Origin: Fragum whitleyi
Lineage: Eukaryota; Mollusca; Bivalvia; Cardiida; Cardiidae
Reading direction: 5' to 3'
Assembly: GCA_948146395.1 (NCBI GenBank)
Contig: OX411543.1
Span: forward strand, 73,185,558 to 73,249,557
DNA length: 64,000 bases
A program made the translations under genes and the position numbers. The notes under the pieces are model-generated. The model saw nothing but the letters and a program-made list of their open reading frames with translations. It had not been told where the DNA came from and did no database searches. Of the stretch, positions 34,603 to 45,418 are shown piece by piece (the stretch's first letter is position 1; the number at the start of each line of letters is the position of its first letter).

Positions 34603-34734
34603 GCCTTGCGTTCAGTATGACAAAACATTGCAAACTGTTTGCAAATTTTACCCCACTCTGCACGCAGGTGCACTTGCAAAATGGGATATAATTTGCAAAC
34701 AGTTTGCACCATTTTTTCATCCTGAATTCATGGC
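34603..34734. mobile_element. Palindromic ~125-bp MITE, copy F
   Basis: 'TTGCGTTCAGTATGACAAAA' and 'CAAACTGTTTGCAAATTTTA' at left are mirrored by 'ATAATTTGCAAACAGTTTGC' and 'CATCCTGAATTCATGGC' at right; centre 'CTGCACGCAGGTGCACTTGC'. Confidence 0.8.
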
Positions 34735-34835
34735 AGTATTTGTAAATCTTTTGAGGGTAGAAAACTTGGTCAAAAAGAAAAGTATCGCTAATAATTTTAA
34801 ACTATTTGATCATAAAGGCATAGAAAGAGAGGGGT

Positions 34836-34905
34836 TCTGGAAAGGTATAGGTTAAGGTCATAATTTTGGCTCTGGAAAGGTATAGGTTAAGGTCATAATT
34901 TTGGC
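34836..34905 (+). repeat. Short tandem duplication, ~35-bp unit x2
   Basis: 'TCTGGAAAGGTATAGGTTAA' followed by 'GGTCATAATTTTGGC' occurs twice in immediate succession. Confidence 0.8.
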
Positions 34906-35414
34906 TATCAAAATTTATTTGACCCTTTCTGTTTTTTGAAAAATTCAGACTGGCCAAAATTTAAATAGCTTGCTATTAATTTAAAAAATTGGGTGCTATT
35001 TGAAAGGAAACCCTACCATGTGGTATGATTTTTTGTTGGAAAGGAGATATTGCTTATTACAAGCAATTGAAAGCTTGTTACAAGCAATTTAATCTTTTTC
35101 AAAAATATTGTCTCAATTATAAAATCACACAGGTGTTAAATCCCTTAAAGTAACCAGAAAGGTTTAAACTTTCCGATAATTTTGCCATACAACCATCACA
35201 AATTAATCCAGCATTTACATCTTCTGACCAATTTGAATACGATAGTTTTTGGTGCCAACCAATTAAAAGTACAAATGTTACATAGGAGCCTGTTCCCGAT
35301 ATTTCCAACAATTTGACACAAGCACAAATTGCAAACATTTAGCTGTCTGGAAGCCAGATAGTGCAGTTAAAAGCTTGCCTTACTTTCTAAAGGGTACTTT
35401 GAGACATATCTACC

Positions 35415-35858
35415 CATTCAGAACACCACTCGTCCAATCTCACAATCAACCTCGGATGTACATAGACTTTTTTTAAAAATTACAGGAAAACCTTGGAAAA
35501 ACTCGATGATGTCAGGTAAAATGCCGTTAGCCCTCGAAACTGTGAGTGAAAACATTCAACGTCGCCAACGCTACTTGTTTAAGCCACTGACGTGAAACCA
35601 TCGTATCCTACTATAAATATCTTTATATTCTTAAATAACGGCGGGGAAAAATCTTAATTTTGAGAATGATTTGTCATTCTCAAAAATTAAGATTTTACAG
35701 GCGTTAATTACTGTAAAAGATATAAATCTACAGTGCTAGTTTTTCTTACACTGTTTACGCCAAACAAAATGCACGATTTTGTTACATACCCATCCGCCTT
35801 ACATACATCCGAGGTCTGTTGCAGTTTAGGGAAATGGCTGAGTGATCTTCCGAATGAT
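35415..35858 (+). mobile_element. hAT-like MITE with 8-bp target duplication, copy 2
   Basis: Same ends and internal hairpin as 22424-22944 (CATTCAGAACACCACTCG ... GAGTGATCTTCCGAATG). Flanked by the 8-bp direct duplication TATCTACC at 35407-35414 and 35859-35866. Confidence 0.85.
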
Positions 35859-36342
35859 TATCTACCTTCAAAGTGCATTGTGGCAACTCTAGACAGACTT
35901 TGCAAGAGCTACAGGCTGGTCAGAGTCTTTGCTTTGCACACATGCAAAATTGTTGCAAATATCACATAAATGCTGATATATATAATGCCTTCCTATTTAA
36001 TAACCAACCTTTTAAATTCTGAATAAAAACATCCAGTATTTAAATATTTTAGCAAAAAAAGGCATTTCAGAAAATGAAACAAATTATAGCACTATAACAT
36101 AATTATTTGAAGCTATATAGCCATTTTATTTTATTTTTGATAAAATAAAATTGCTGTATCAATTCATGAAATTATGTTTTAGTCTTCAAATTTGTTTCTC
36201 TTTTCTCAAAAAAGCAATTATCCCAAAATATTGAGGTACCAAATATTTCATTAAATGTGTAATATATTCCCTTTGGGATAATTTTGTGATAATGCATTTA
36301 AATTCTGTTCAGTTCCAACACAAGCTAGGCTGTAGGTCTATA
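35859..36342. other. Unassigned spacer
   Basis: AT-rich, no supported feature; a small ATTTTATTTTATTTTTGATAAAATAAAAT palindrome occurs near 36122-36150. Confidence 0.5.
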
Positions 36343-36944
36343 GACAAGAGGACCATGATGGTCCTATATCCCTCACCTTTGTATCTTTGTGTAAATTAAG
36401 AATGATCAAATTTTCCAGCAAATGTCGTTATTGTACTATTAAGATTTGTGGTCTCTAGAGTGTTTAAAGAATATCATCATTAAGGTCCCTTTTCTCGTGA
36501 TATGGTATGGATCCTTCCCATTTTCAAAGGGTTCATCCTTGGGACCTGACAAACATTCTGACCAAGTTTCATGAAGATTGTACAATATTTGTGGCATCTA
36601 GAGCGTAAACAAGAAAATTGTCATGAAGGCCCCTTTCCTGTGATATGGCATGGATCATTCCCATTTTAAATAGGGTTCATCCTTGGGACCTGACAAACAT
36701 TCTGACCAAGTTTCATGAAGATTGGACCATATTCGTGGCCTCTAGAGTGTAAACAAGAAAATTGTCATTAAGGCACTTTTCCTGTGATATGGCATTGATT
36801 CTTTCCATTTTCAATTTTTTGGCCTCTAGAGTGTAAACACTAAAATTGTTGACGTCTGCCGACGCATGACTAATGACGCAAGACAGACATTCAATGATCA
36901 CAAAAGCTCACCTTGAGTACGATGTGCTCAGGCGAGCTTAAAAT
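36343..36944 (+). mobile_element. Hairpin-bounded tandem-repeat element, short copy
   Basis: Starts AGACAAGAGG followed by the perfect hairpin AGGACCATGATGGTCCT and 'CCCTCACC'. The core phrase 'CATTCTGACCAAGTTTCATG' occurs at 36561 and 36701 (about 140 bp apart). It ends CACAAAAGCTCACCTTGAG...CTCAGGCGAGCTTAAAA. Same family as 59466-61735 but with about three core units. Confidence 0.7.
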
Positions 36945-37185
36945 GGTGAGTATTACAGAAATATGGATTTTCAAGTTAGAATGTATGTACTTTTATAATC
37001 CATCTTGCGAAATATAAATTTACTCAGGGGTGTGTAAATTTGAATTTTCACAACTTTATCCTGTTATTGTCTAGTAAAATAATATTTCAACAAATACACA
37101 TGATAGGTTTTCTCATACAAAGGATTCAAATGTACTTTCAACTGTTTGTCACCAACCCATGAATACTAAAACATAAAGACATTTT

Positions 37186-37377
37186 CAGAGGTACAGACAA
37201 GAGGGGGTAAAGCCAGTCTAAAATCTTTATTTCTCAATGGAACCTTATGTTTTTGGTAATCATTTGAATGTTCTTGAAAAGACAATTCAAATGAGTACAA
37301 ACAACATGCAGTTTGTGCTATAATAAGTGAAACACTTAGATCTGAAATCCAAAACACCCCCTCTATCTGTAGCTCTG
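37186..37377. mobile_element. MITE 'CAGAGGTACAGA', copy 2, in abl 3' region
   Basis: Left CAGAGGTACAGACAAGAGGG, right CCCCCTCTATCTGTAGCTCTG. Its right end lies 12 bp downstream (on the minus strand) of the abl stop, so it must be transcribed as 3' UTR unless the transcript ends almost at the stop. It carries AATAAA on the minus strand at 37226-37231. Confidence 0.8.
37226..37231 (-). terminator. Candidate abl polyadenylation signal inside a MITE
   Basis: AATAAA on the minus strand (TTTATT on +), about 160 nt after the abl stop codon. It is the first canonical signal I noticed downstream; use in vivo is untested. Confidence 0.3.
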
Positions 37378-37389
37378 ATTATTACAACC

Positions 37390-39611
37390 CTATCTCTGTA
37401 TAACATCAATAATTTCCTTATTTAGAGTCAATAAATCCGCTAATAATTTACTCCCACCAGCAGATGATGTACTGGTAAAAGTCTTCAAACTTTGCTGGTG
37501 GGACTGAAGTCGACTCAGTAATTCTTTTGTATGAAATTTTGCATGAGGAGGAAGGTTATCAATAAACCTCGAACACACCTCATAAAACGATTGTACCTCT
37601 TCTGACAGAATCATGAAATTAACACTTGATTTATTCCCTGCAGTTGCTAAAGAGTCTATACAGGATTTTAGTCGATTTGAAGCACTATAAATAGTTTCCC
37701 TAGTTACGGGGGTTTCTGACCCTGCCTGGTTCCCATTTTCTGCATTTTCTCCATTATTTAAATTATCTATTGGTTTACTTGTAACAGGGGAACCAGCCAG
37801 AACTGATCCTGGTTTTAGGCCACTAATGATTGGTTTTTCGTCTTTTCCTAATGGTTTGTTTGGTATATCAGGAGGAACCTTCCCAGAACGATCTTCCTTC
37901 AACGACTCTCGTCCTCCCTCTCCACGCTGAAACGGTCGAAACGAACTGAACTCCGATCCCATATTAGGTTGAAAACGTGCTACTTTTGACAACACCGATG
38001 CATTGGAATTAGCGTCACCATTCCCACTCTGAGCTGTTGATGTTGTTACACCAAATGTAGTCTCTCTAGAGGAATCATCACTTAACCGAGGTTTTTGTAG
38101 AAAGGGTGGTCTCATTGGTGCTTTATAATCTGATGGTTTATTTCGAGCCTCCATCACTGAATCAGGACTACTAACAAGGGTGGAGTCATTACTAGAGGGG
38201 CTAAATGAGTCTTTGTAACCATGCTGGGACACTTTGGGAGAAGTCCCAGGACCAGAACTCTGAGTCTCTGTCTCCTCTAATTTTAACACATTTTCCGTTT
38301 GATCCAAAAATAAGCGCGAGAATCTTGGACTAGGTTTAGGTCTCTGTTGCTGGTCCCCCGTGTGAAGTGGGGACTCAGCTCTCTCACCAGATGGCGCCTT
38401 ACTAACAACCAAATCGGACTTCTGTCTCTGAAGGGAACTATATTGAGCCTTAGGATTATCAACTATCACATGTGAGGATTGAGATTTAACGACAGCAGAA
38501 GGTCGCACATTGGATTCCTGTTGTATGCCTCCCGTGTTATCCACTTCTTGACGAACCATGGGACGTACAACTTGGGTGTTACTAGAGTTAGCAGCACCAG
38601 GCAGCGTATTATGCTGTATTCCGTTTGGCTGTAACACTGGACAAGATGAAACACTGGCCGTATCAGTCCCGGAATCATGGTCCTCTACGGTTGGTAAATC
38701 ATGATGGCGCTGTGCAGACTCTCCATCCTCCATAGAGGCCAGATATTCCCCTATTCGCACCCCTTTAGGGATGGTCCCGTATCTATTTATAGTCTGTGCC
38801 ACATTGTTTATATCAAGTTTACCGACAGTCACATTATCATCTTTATCTTCCATACTGTGACTCGTGTTTAATTTAGGACGCTCAACACGTCGCCTATGCC
38901 GCAGACTTGCAGACTGGGGTAGAGGTAAAGGCACCTTGGGATACTGTTTTCCTCGAAAACTAGTCGTCACTTGAATACTTTCATCAACCATACTCGTTCC
39001 AACATCCACATTCCGATTTGAACTTTCACTCGCTGATCTAAACTCCTGTTTGATCATTGGATAAGAGAATTTACGCATAGCACCCTGCTGGTCTTGAGCC
39101 GGTGACCCTCTGGTTGCATGAGCATCACTAGACCTAGTAGCTAACTCTGTGTTTATAAGATACTTAGACTTATCAATGGCTAATTGTTTTAAACTATCAC
39201 AACTACCGGTTCCTCGAGATATCCCAGAATCCTCCATTCCTCGAAACTCAGAACTTTTAGCACCATCTTTAGAACTCTGAAAACTCTTCTGTGTTGGAGG
39301 TTGCATGGGTAGTCGAGGAGCGTTAATAAACTCACTAAGATCCTTGGTGTTTGCAAAGTTATTACTTTCAAATGGATACTCGGGAATAGTGTTACTTTCT
39401 ATTTTTGCTTTCTGTAATTTCATTTTTGATTTCAGTTCAGTATCAACATCTTCTTGTTCCTTAATGGCCGACACAGTTCTACGGGGCGGAGCAGGGGCCG
39501 AGCCCTTTTTCCTGCCACCAGATGATTTACGCCCGAGAATCTCTGACACTTGTTGTAAACTAAAGTCTGTGTCAGGAGGAAGAACCCTTCTTCCAGCAGG
39601 AGGAGTTGGAC
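37390..39611 (-). CDS. abl last coding exon: Pro/Ser-rich tail and F-actin-binding domain
   Basis: 2,222 bp, coding for about 740 residues and ending with TAG at 37390-37392; acceptor ttcag|GTCC at 39611. It begins 'GPTPPAGRRVLPPDTD', followed by basic and proline-rich stretches ('KKGSAPAPPRRTVS', 'RHRRRVERPK', 'RPKPSPRFSRL', 'RPPFLQKPR') that could bind SH3 domains or serve in nuclear import. Most of the exon is low-complexity Ser/Asn/Gln-rich, as in all ABL tails. The final ~105 residues, from 'RETIYSASNRLKSCIDSL' to the end 'LADLLTLNKEIIDVIQR', match the C-terminal F-actin-binding helical bundle, whose vertebrate form also ends in a DIVQR-like motif. No frameshift. A frame continuing upstream to 39675 is intronic. 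Confidence 0.95.
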
Positions 39612-39915
39612 CTGAAAGGAACACAGATTCATTTTGTAAGTCTTTTGTTGCATAATTTTTTCTGCAAAAATGCAAATAATAAGGGAAACTTATTACTAAT
39701 ACATTTAGACTAATATTCTACATACAGTGCCAAAGAGAGTAAAGAACATTGGTATTTGAAATATCAAAATGACCTTAATCAGTTGATTAAACCATTTAAC
39801 AAAACAAATTTTAAACACTAAAGTGATTGAGAGTAATGAAAGAAGACAATTACATGTTGATGAAAGTCTGAAATATTTAAATTTATTTTTGCAGAAACAA
39901 AGAGGGAAAATATTT

Positions 39916-40142
39916 GAACCTGTGCGTGAGATTTTCAACAATTTCAAATAGGCAAAAAGCAAAGACTCTGACCAGCCTGTGCATCCGCACAGTCTGACCA
40001 GAGTCTTTACTGTGATAAGGTCTCAAAGTAACTTTAGACCATCAGGTAAAATTATATTTACAGTATGTGGCTGTCTACGCTACTCAGTGTTTGCACAACA
40101 CAAACATTTTAAATTGTTGGAAATGTCACACACAGACTCAAT
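39916..40142. mobile_element. MITE 'GAGCCTGTG...CAACAATTTCA', copy 1
   Basis: Left 'TGAACCTGTGCGTGAGATTT' and right 'AAATTGTTGGAAATGTCACA' are inverted repeats; internal GTGCATCCGCACAGTCTGAC. Other copies at 53688-53934 and 57521-57753; the last is the best preserved. In the abl intron before the last exon. Confidence 0.7.
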
Positions 40143-40514
40143 TCAAAGGTTTGACAGACAAAACAAAGAAAAGGTCTGACCCCTAATTTGGTTCATGTTT
40201 GTAAATAAAAGCTTGCTTGAAATAATAGCAATTCTTACTTATCCAGCAAAAAAAATCTTTTCATGAGTTTAAACATGGTATTATCACAAAGCAAAAGCAC
40301 TATATTAGACTTTCCTTAAGCTTAACATCTTAATAAACCATTTTGCTTGGAGTCTTAAGGGGTTTGCTTAGTCAATTTATTTCATGCCAATGCCAATTCA
40401 AAAGATCTTGACTAATCCTAAAATCCAAGTTTTATTTTTTTACCCTTTCAAATGTTTATATTCATACCATGTTAAGAGATTTATAATACAAAAAAATTAA
40501 CCATTATATAGTCC

Positions 40515-41270
40515 ACCAATATAGGGATGAGTGTCTTTTTCACTGCGTTTATTGGGGTATAAAGTGCAATTGCCTTAGCAAATGGCAAATAACGCCCGTA
40601 GGGCGTTATGTTTAAGCCATTTGCTAAGGCAATTGCACTTTATACCCCAATAAACGCAGTGAAAAAGACACTCGTCCCTTATAATTGCAATCCTATAGAT
40701 CGAAGAAACTATTTAAATACTCTGGCAAACATTAAAGCTTCAAGTAAACTTTCTCCGCGTAAAAAAATACACGATCTATTTTTAAATCGTGTATTGTTTA
40801 TCTCGCTATCGAAGTGAAATGTCATAAAGTAAAACAAATGATACGCAAATAAACGACAACACTGAAATTCGTAGAGGTACTTATGACAAAAAAGCTTGTT
40901 TCTGCCAAGTAAGTCTATGTTTTTAAACGAAAACGGCGTGGTCGGTCTAAGTTGAGAGGGTTACTTGACGTTCTTCGTCCACTTGCTGTTTTCTAAGTTT
41001 ACGTCGGCACAGAATCAGAACTGCATGCTTGTTATCGTAAATTCTTTCGAAAATATGTAAGTTTATAATAGATTGAATAGAAATGTTGCGTTGATGATCG
41101 GGAACTAGGTTAATTCGAGTTCCTACAACACAGGACATGCAGATCGAAGTTCGGGGGTTTCCCGAAAGACCTATTGCATTTTATACAGAAATTAAGTGCA
41201 ATGGATTTCCCCACGTGATGCGATTCAGACCAATCAGAATTCTTTATTTTACTGGATTGCAATTATTACT
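40515..41270 (-). mobile_element. Composite TIR element plus palindrome, copy 2 (inverted)
   Basis: Inverse of 14446-15180. The palindrome is at 40522-40680 (arms 'GAGTGTCTTTTTCACTGCGT' and 'GGTATAAAGTGCAATTGCCT', centre with the extra hairpin AACGCCCGTAGGGCGTT), followed by the 580-bp part ending 'GGATTGCAATTAT'. The centre differs from copy 1, so the hairpin loop has evolved independently. In an abl intron. Confidence 0.7.
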
Positions 41271-41587
41271 GAACAAAAGACAAACTATTTTTCATCGCAA
41301 TGCCTGTTATAGAAGCCTCTTATTAACATCTAGATCTGATGAAAAGCCAACTAATACCCCCCAACAGTGCTTTGTCCCAGTTCCTAAAAAAGGGTCTTGG
41401 ACAAAGTTTAATTGTGACCTAATCCTATGACCTATCTGAACCAAAATTACTAGGCCACTTCCTAGGGTCATAAACAGCAATTGTATAAAGTTTTGTGATT
41501 CCATGTCACTTCATTTTTAGTGAAAGGTCCATACTACTAAAACAACAGTTTATATTAGAAAGTTTTTAAACTTTAATTGATTCAGAC

Positions 41588-41995
41588 TTATGATATGACC
41601 TACATTGCCGGAGTGAAATAACCCTGTTGAATATTTTTGATACTACATGGGTGTTATTACACTAGTGGAATGACTATGCAAATGAACTAAAATTGAAGAA
41701 CAATGTAATATTTTTGTTAGGAAAATGACGTCATAATGGATCTGAAAATGGCGTTATATGTTTCGCGGATTAACTTGAATCGATACATATCGTTTTTTCT
41801 CAGGTTTTTTTTTTTTCCAAAATTTAGGTCATATTATAAATAGAATATCAAATTTGTGCTCATCAAATACCGAAATTTTTAAACCAGTCATCTATAGACG
41901 AATAAAAACTTGGCGCAGCCTAGTTTTTATCTGTTTATAGATGATGGTTTAATAAATTTGGTATTCAATGACCACTCATTCAATATCCTCTATAT
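41588..41995 (+). mobile_element. Dispersed ~410-bp element, copy 2
   Basis: 'TTATGATATGACCTACATTG' to 'ATTCAATATCCTCTATA'. One TGACGTCA at 41726-41733. Its end lies only about 24 bp from the 5' splice site of the neighbouring abl exon (42021-42113). Confidence 0.65.
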
Positions 41996-42020
41996 ACAGC
42001 ACACCAGACTATAAACTTAC

Positions 42021-42113
42021 CAGCACTGTGCCTGCCATCACTACTCTCTGAACTTGGAGCACCTGTCTTCTTACTGGTGGGAGTTTCTGTCTTCTCTAAC
42101 TCCTTCTCCACTT
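42021..42113 (-). CDS. abl exon 10 of 11 in window: post-kinase segment
   Basis: 93 bp, borders ttacag|AAGT and GTGCTG|gtaagt. Encodes 'EVEKELEKTETPTSKKTGAP' then 'SSESSDGRHSAG', equivalent to the segment just after the kinase domain in vertebrate ABL (which also has an EVEKEL motif), leading into the tail. Confidence 0.92.
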
Positions 42114-42319
42114 CTGTAACAGCAAATGACAAGGCAACGCTTGAGAAATTATGTCATGATCATTAACCTTCAAAAAATACTGAGATCAGCCTGTTCATCT
42201 GCACAGTCAGATCAGTATTCACTTTACACTCTGTCCTTTAACAATTGGCGAATGTTCTAATATGCAATTTGTAGACTCAACTTCAGGATCTGGCCACGAA
42301 GACCTGGATGAATTATTAT

Positions 42320-42795
42320 AGAGTCATGTCACTGTTTGAGGGCGTTAACATTTACAGGGACCAAAAAAATGGTTGAACGCCCGCGTGCAAAGCAAGAGGG
42401 CATTAAATCATTTTGAGAGTCTCTGAAAATGATAAGGCCAAGAAAACGTGAATTGATCCTATAATTGCATAAAAAGAAAGACTGTGGAATCTATTCACAC
42501 AGAGATTGCAAAATGTTTCATAGGGATTCTTTTTAATTAGCTCTAAACCCACTAAAATTGTGTTATGCATTGCATTGTCACTTTTGTTTATACCGACCTT
42601 GACTTGGTGAATTTTTGATGTCACAAAATTTAACACGGGAATAGGAATAGGAACAACATCTTTATTTAATCTCTATATTAATGTAAGGCAAAGAAACTGA
42701 TAAGTGAATGGGCCAGGATGGAGGATATTCAAGTAAGAAAAGCTGGGCGTTAACAGCATGTGGATTTACTTGTTAATCAATATTTTCTCCCGTTT
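42320..42795 (+). repeat. Dispersed ~475-bp repeat, copy 1
   Basis: 'TTTGAGGGCGTTAACATTTA', 'TTTTGAGAGTCTCTGAAAAT', 'AAAAAGAAAGACT', 'TTGCAAAATGTTTCATAG', 'GGCAAAGAAACTGATA' and 'TTTTCTCCCGTTTACATG'. The same blocks in the same order occur at 48650-49125. TIR-like GGGCGTTAACA / AACGCCC pairs suggest a DNA element. Intronic in abl. Confidence 0.6.
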
Positions 42796-43054
42796 ACATG
42801 TGTCTATAACAACTCAAAAACATACATTTTATGCAATAAGTTTTTGAAAATACATGCTAAACAGGAAAATACTTTACTCTAATATATGATTAGTTTACAA
42901 AACAAAACTGTGTGTGTATTATTGAACTCAAGCTATATTGAATTAACTTTATTGAAATCAAGTAAAAGTGCAACCAACAGTATGAAACACCCTTTATGTT
43001 GACAGTTTTGAATTACTTTGAAAATTCATAGCTGGAAAAATGCATGACATTTTT

Positions 43055-43220
43055 TTAAGGTTGTGGAACTGTAATAGTTACGCAACATTTTGAACGACAT
43101 TTTCTTTCACAATGTTGACCGAGGTTTCCTAATGAAAATCATTAGGAAACCTCTGTTAACACTGTTAAAAGTTCATTACTCCCAAAACGTTGCAGAACTA
43201 TTATGGGTTCACTACCTTAA
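43055..43220. mobile_element. Foldback MITE 'GGTAGTGGACCC', copy 2
   Basis: TTAAGGTTGTGGAACTGTAA ... TTATGGGTTCACTACCTTAA. The best-kept inner hairpin, 'GGTTTCCTAATGAAAATCAT' / 'ATTAGGAAACCTC', sits at about 43123-43154. Intronic in abl. Confidence 0.8.
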
Positions 43221-43335
43221 GTCATCATTATTTCATTATATTAACAGTCAACTAATAGCATTTTGGAACAACCTAATAAATCTCAAAATTCAAAACAAGT
43301 TTAGAAAAGCAAATATATAAATAAAGCACATTTAC

Positions 43336-43425
43336 CATCATTGACATTGGTTTTATCAAACATATTCTCCAGTGAAAGAACTATATCATGGAATGTCGGT
43401 CGGTCTTTAGGATCCCACTGCCAAC
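43336..43425 (-). CDS. abl exon 9 in window: end of kinase C-lobe
   Basis: 90 bp, borders attccag|GTTGG and GATG|gtaaat. Encodes 'CWQWDPKDRPTFHDIVLSLE' and 'NMFDKTNVND', the conserved W-x-x-x-P-x-x-R-P-x-F motif that closes tyrosine kinase domains. Confidence 0.95.
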
Positions 43426-43671
43426 CTGGAATAGAGGTGTGAACACATTTTATACATGTATATTTGATCCAACTCAAGCAACCACTTCAACAAAAGGTGC
43501 GCTTTAATATAGTGAGATTTTATCAAAATTACATAACTTCATACGTTTGTAAAACTTCTATGTCCCCTTTTGGAAGTTTGACCTTGTTAATTGACCTTGA
43601 TAGATGACCTAGATGTTTTCAACCAATTTTTAAACTTTTCCGGTCTAAAGCAGAGAATCAGGTTGAATATA

Positions 43672-44678
43672 CAGTCAAACTTCGGTCTCTCGAACAGGGG
43701 TAATCTCGAACACTAGGGAAAATTCGAACAAGGATCTCAGTCCCGGCAGATTTCGCTCATAATTCATAGTGTTCGACCTCGGAAAACTCGTACAGCAGGA
43801 CGGTCGAACTCTCGAACACATTCTTCAGTCCGGAAGTTAAAAATGCTTTATATTTCTCCTGGGGAAATTCGAACAAAGGGTCTATCGCTAATAACAAGAT
43901 GTCATATTTAGTTGATTTTCACACTTTTCAACTCGTAATCCTTTTTTGACACCTTACTGTCAATTAGGCACCGTGCGTTATAATTACCAATTCCGTGAAA
44001 AATACAGTTTTATTTAATTGAATTAACTTGTTGTTTGGCCATCTGCTGTTTACATTCATTACTATATATTGTCTCTTATTGATATTTCGGCGTCTTGTTA
44101 ACTTAGCGATGTCAAAAAACATACAGACCCGTAACGTCCGCTTGAAAGTATGACAAGAAGGGTCCGAACGATGAACTCGTTTAGAATTTTGGGTTTTAAA
44201 TTTTGATGGATCTACATTTTCTCAAAGACTGGCGTAAATTTTTATACTCGAAAACGTTAAAGGTTCAGCATATAGACGGTGTTTGAATTTGACTTTAATT
44301 ATTTTTTCACTTGCAATTGAGGCCGTGTACGTAACAGAAATAATAATACGGTAGCCTTTTTTGTAAACAAAGGGAATGCAACAATAAGACTTTTTAGTCT
44401 AAAGTTATTTCATCATTTTTTTACTCTATTCATTTTCAGACACAAATCCCGTGGATCAATCGTAAGGAACCTAAAAAAAAGTGAATTAAAAATGAAATTA
44501 ATGAACCAAATAAGTATACGAATATTCGGAGGGTACCCCTATTCGGATACGATGTATAACCGGATGTGGCCCATTCCCGTGTTCTTGTACCTTTACAGTT
44601 TTTTGGATTGGTCGAACAACCGATCTCTCGAACAAATTGTCAAGTCCCTAAGGTGTTCGAGCTACCGAAGTTTAACTG
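43672..44678. mobile_element. TA-flanked Tigger/pogo-like element, 1,007 bp
   Basis: TIRs CAGTCAAACTTCGGTCTCTC (left) and GCTACCGAAGTTTAACTG (right), each bordered by TA. Repeated 'TCGAAC' motifs lie near both ends. No transposase frame recognised; the interior includes a short frame at 44492-44788 with no motif. Intronic in abl. Confidence 0.8.
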
Positions 44679-44686
44679 TACTTAGA

Positions 44687-44775
44687 TCAGACTTCACAAA
44701 TATGCAAACTGATCTTTGTCTATACCTCCAGCCAAAGCAGGACTATTCCTGGTTCAGCATGACAAGGGTTAATCC
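44687..44775. repeat. Right-half fragment of the 26350 MITE family
   Basis: 'ATCAGACTTCACAAATATGC' ... 'TTCAGCATGACAAGGGTTAA', immediately after the Tigger-like element. Confidence 0.55.
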
Positions 44776-44869
44776 ATGCCAGCTTTAGAAAAAAAAATCA
44801 CTTAAGCTTGATTCAGAAGTTGTGATTTCATTCACAATCAGGCATTAACTAGACTTACCAAAAATAGAC

Positions 44870-45150
44870 TGACCAAAAACAGACTATTACCCCCTTCATG
44901 GGCTAGTAAAAAATGAAAGGCCATTTACTATCAAAGGGAAATAACACTGTCAAAAGCAATGAATTGCAAGCAGAAATACACTTGCACATCTCTGCTTGGT
45001 ACTGATCACATCTGTAAAGTTTGAATGAAATCCATCCATTATTTGCAGAAAAATTGAGCGGAAACAAAAAAATCTAAAGACAGATAGACCAACAGATGGA
45101 CAAATGGACTGACTGACAAGCCGACTCCTATCTACACCCAAAATCTATTT
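44870..45150 (+). repeat. Dispersed repeat with GACA tract, copy 2
   Basis: 'CCCCCTTCATGGGCTAGT', 'CTTGGTACTGATCACATCTG', 'AATGAAATCCATCCATTA' and an AGACAGATAGACC tract. Same family as 25500-25840. Confidence 0.6.
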
Positions 45151-45189
45151 TATGGCAGTTTAAAAAGTCTTATTGAAATGAGTACTTAC

Positions 45190-45342
45190 ATCTCATCATG
45201 AGTTGATAGATATGAGCTGGACACCCCTGGGGCCTCTCCATTCTATATCCCCTCTCCAGTAAATGATAGACCTCGGTCAGGTCCACTCCTGGATACGGGG
45301 ACATACCATAGGTTGCCAACTCCCATAACAAAACACCAAACG
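45190..45342 (-). CDS. abl exon 8 in window: kinase C-lobe
   Basis: 153 bp, borders tccag|CGTTTGG and AGAT|gtaagt. Encodes '[20 protein letters not shown]', '[20 protein letters not shown]' and '[11 protein letters not shown]'. Near-identical to the vertebrate ABL αF-αH region. Confidence 0.96.
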
Positions 45343-45387
45343 CTGGAATTGTAAATAGGGAAAATTCTTTTTTCAAATATCGCTTGA

Positions 45388-45418
45388 TCAATGTGAAAGA
45401 GTTGTAGCTGCCTACATA
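45388..45418. repeat. Left half of a small palindrome split by a transposon
   Basis: 'AATGTGAAAGAGTTGTAGCT' with GCCTACATA is the mirror of 'TATAGGCAGTTATAACTC' with TTTCACACTG at 47284-47316. The 1,863-bp element sits between the halves. Confidence 0.6.

Noticed and set aside
39432..39653. Extra frames inside the abl last exon (both strands)
   Set aside because: They overlap the long abl frame, which has clear homology, splice phase and a terminal actin-binding domain.
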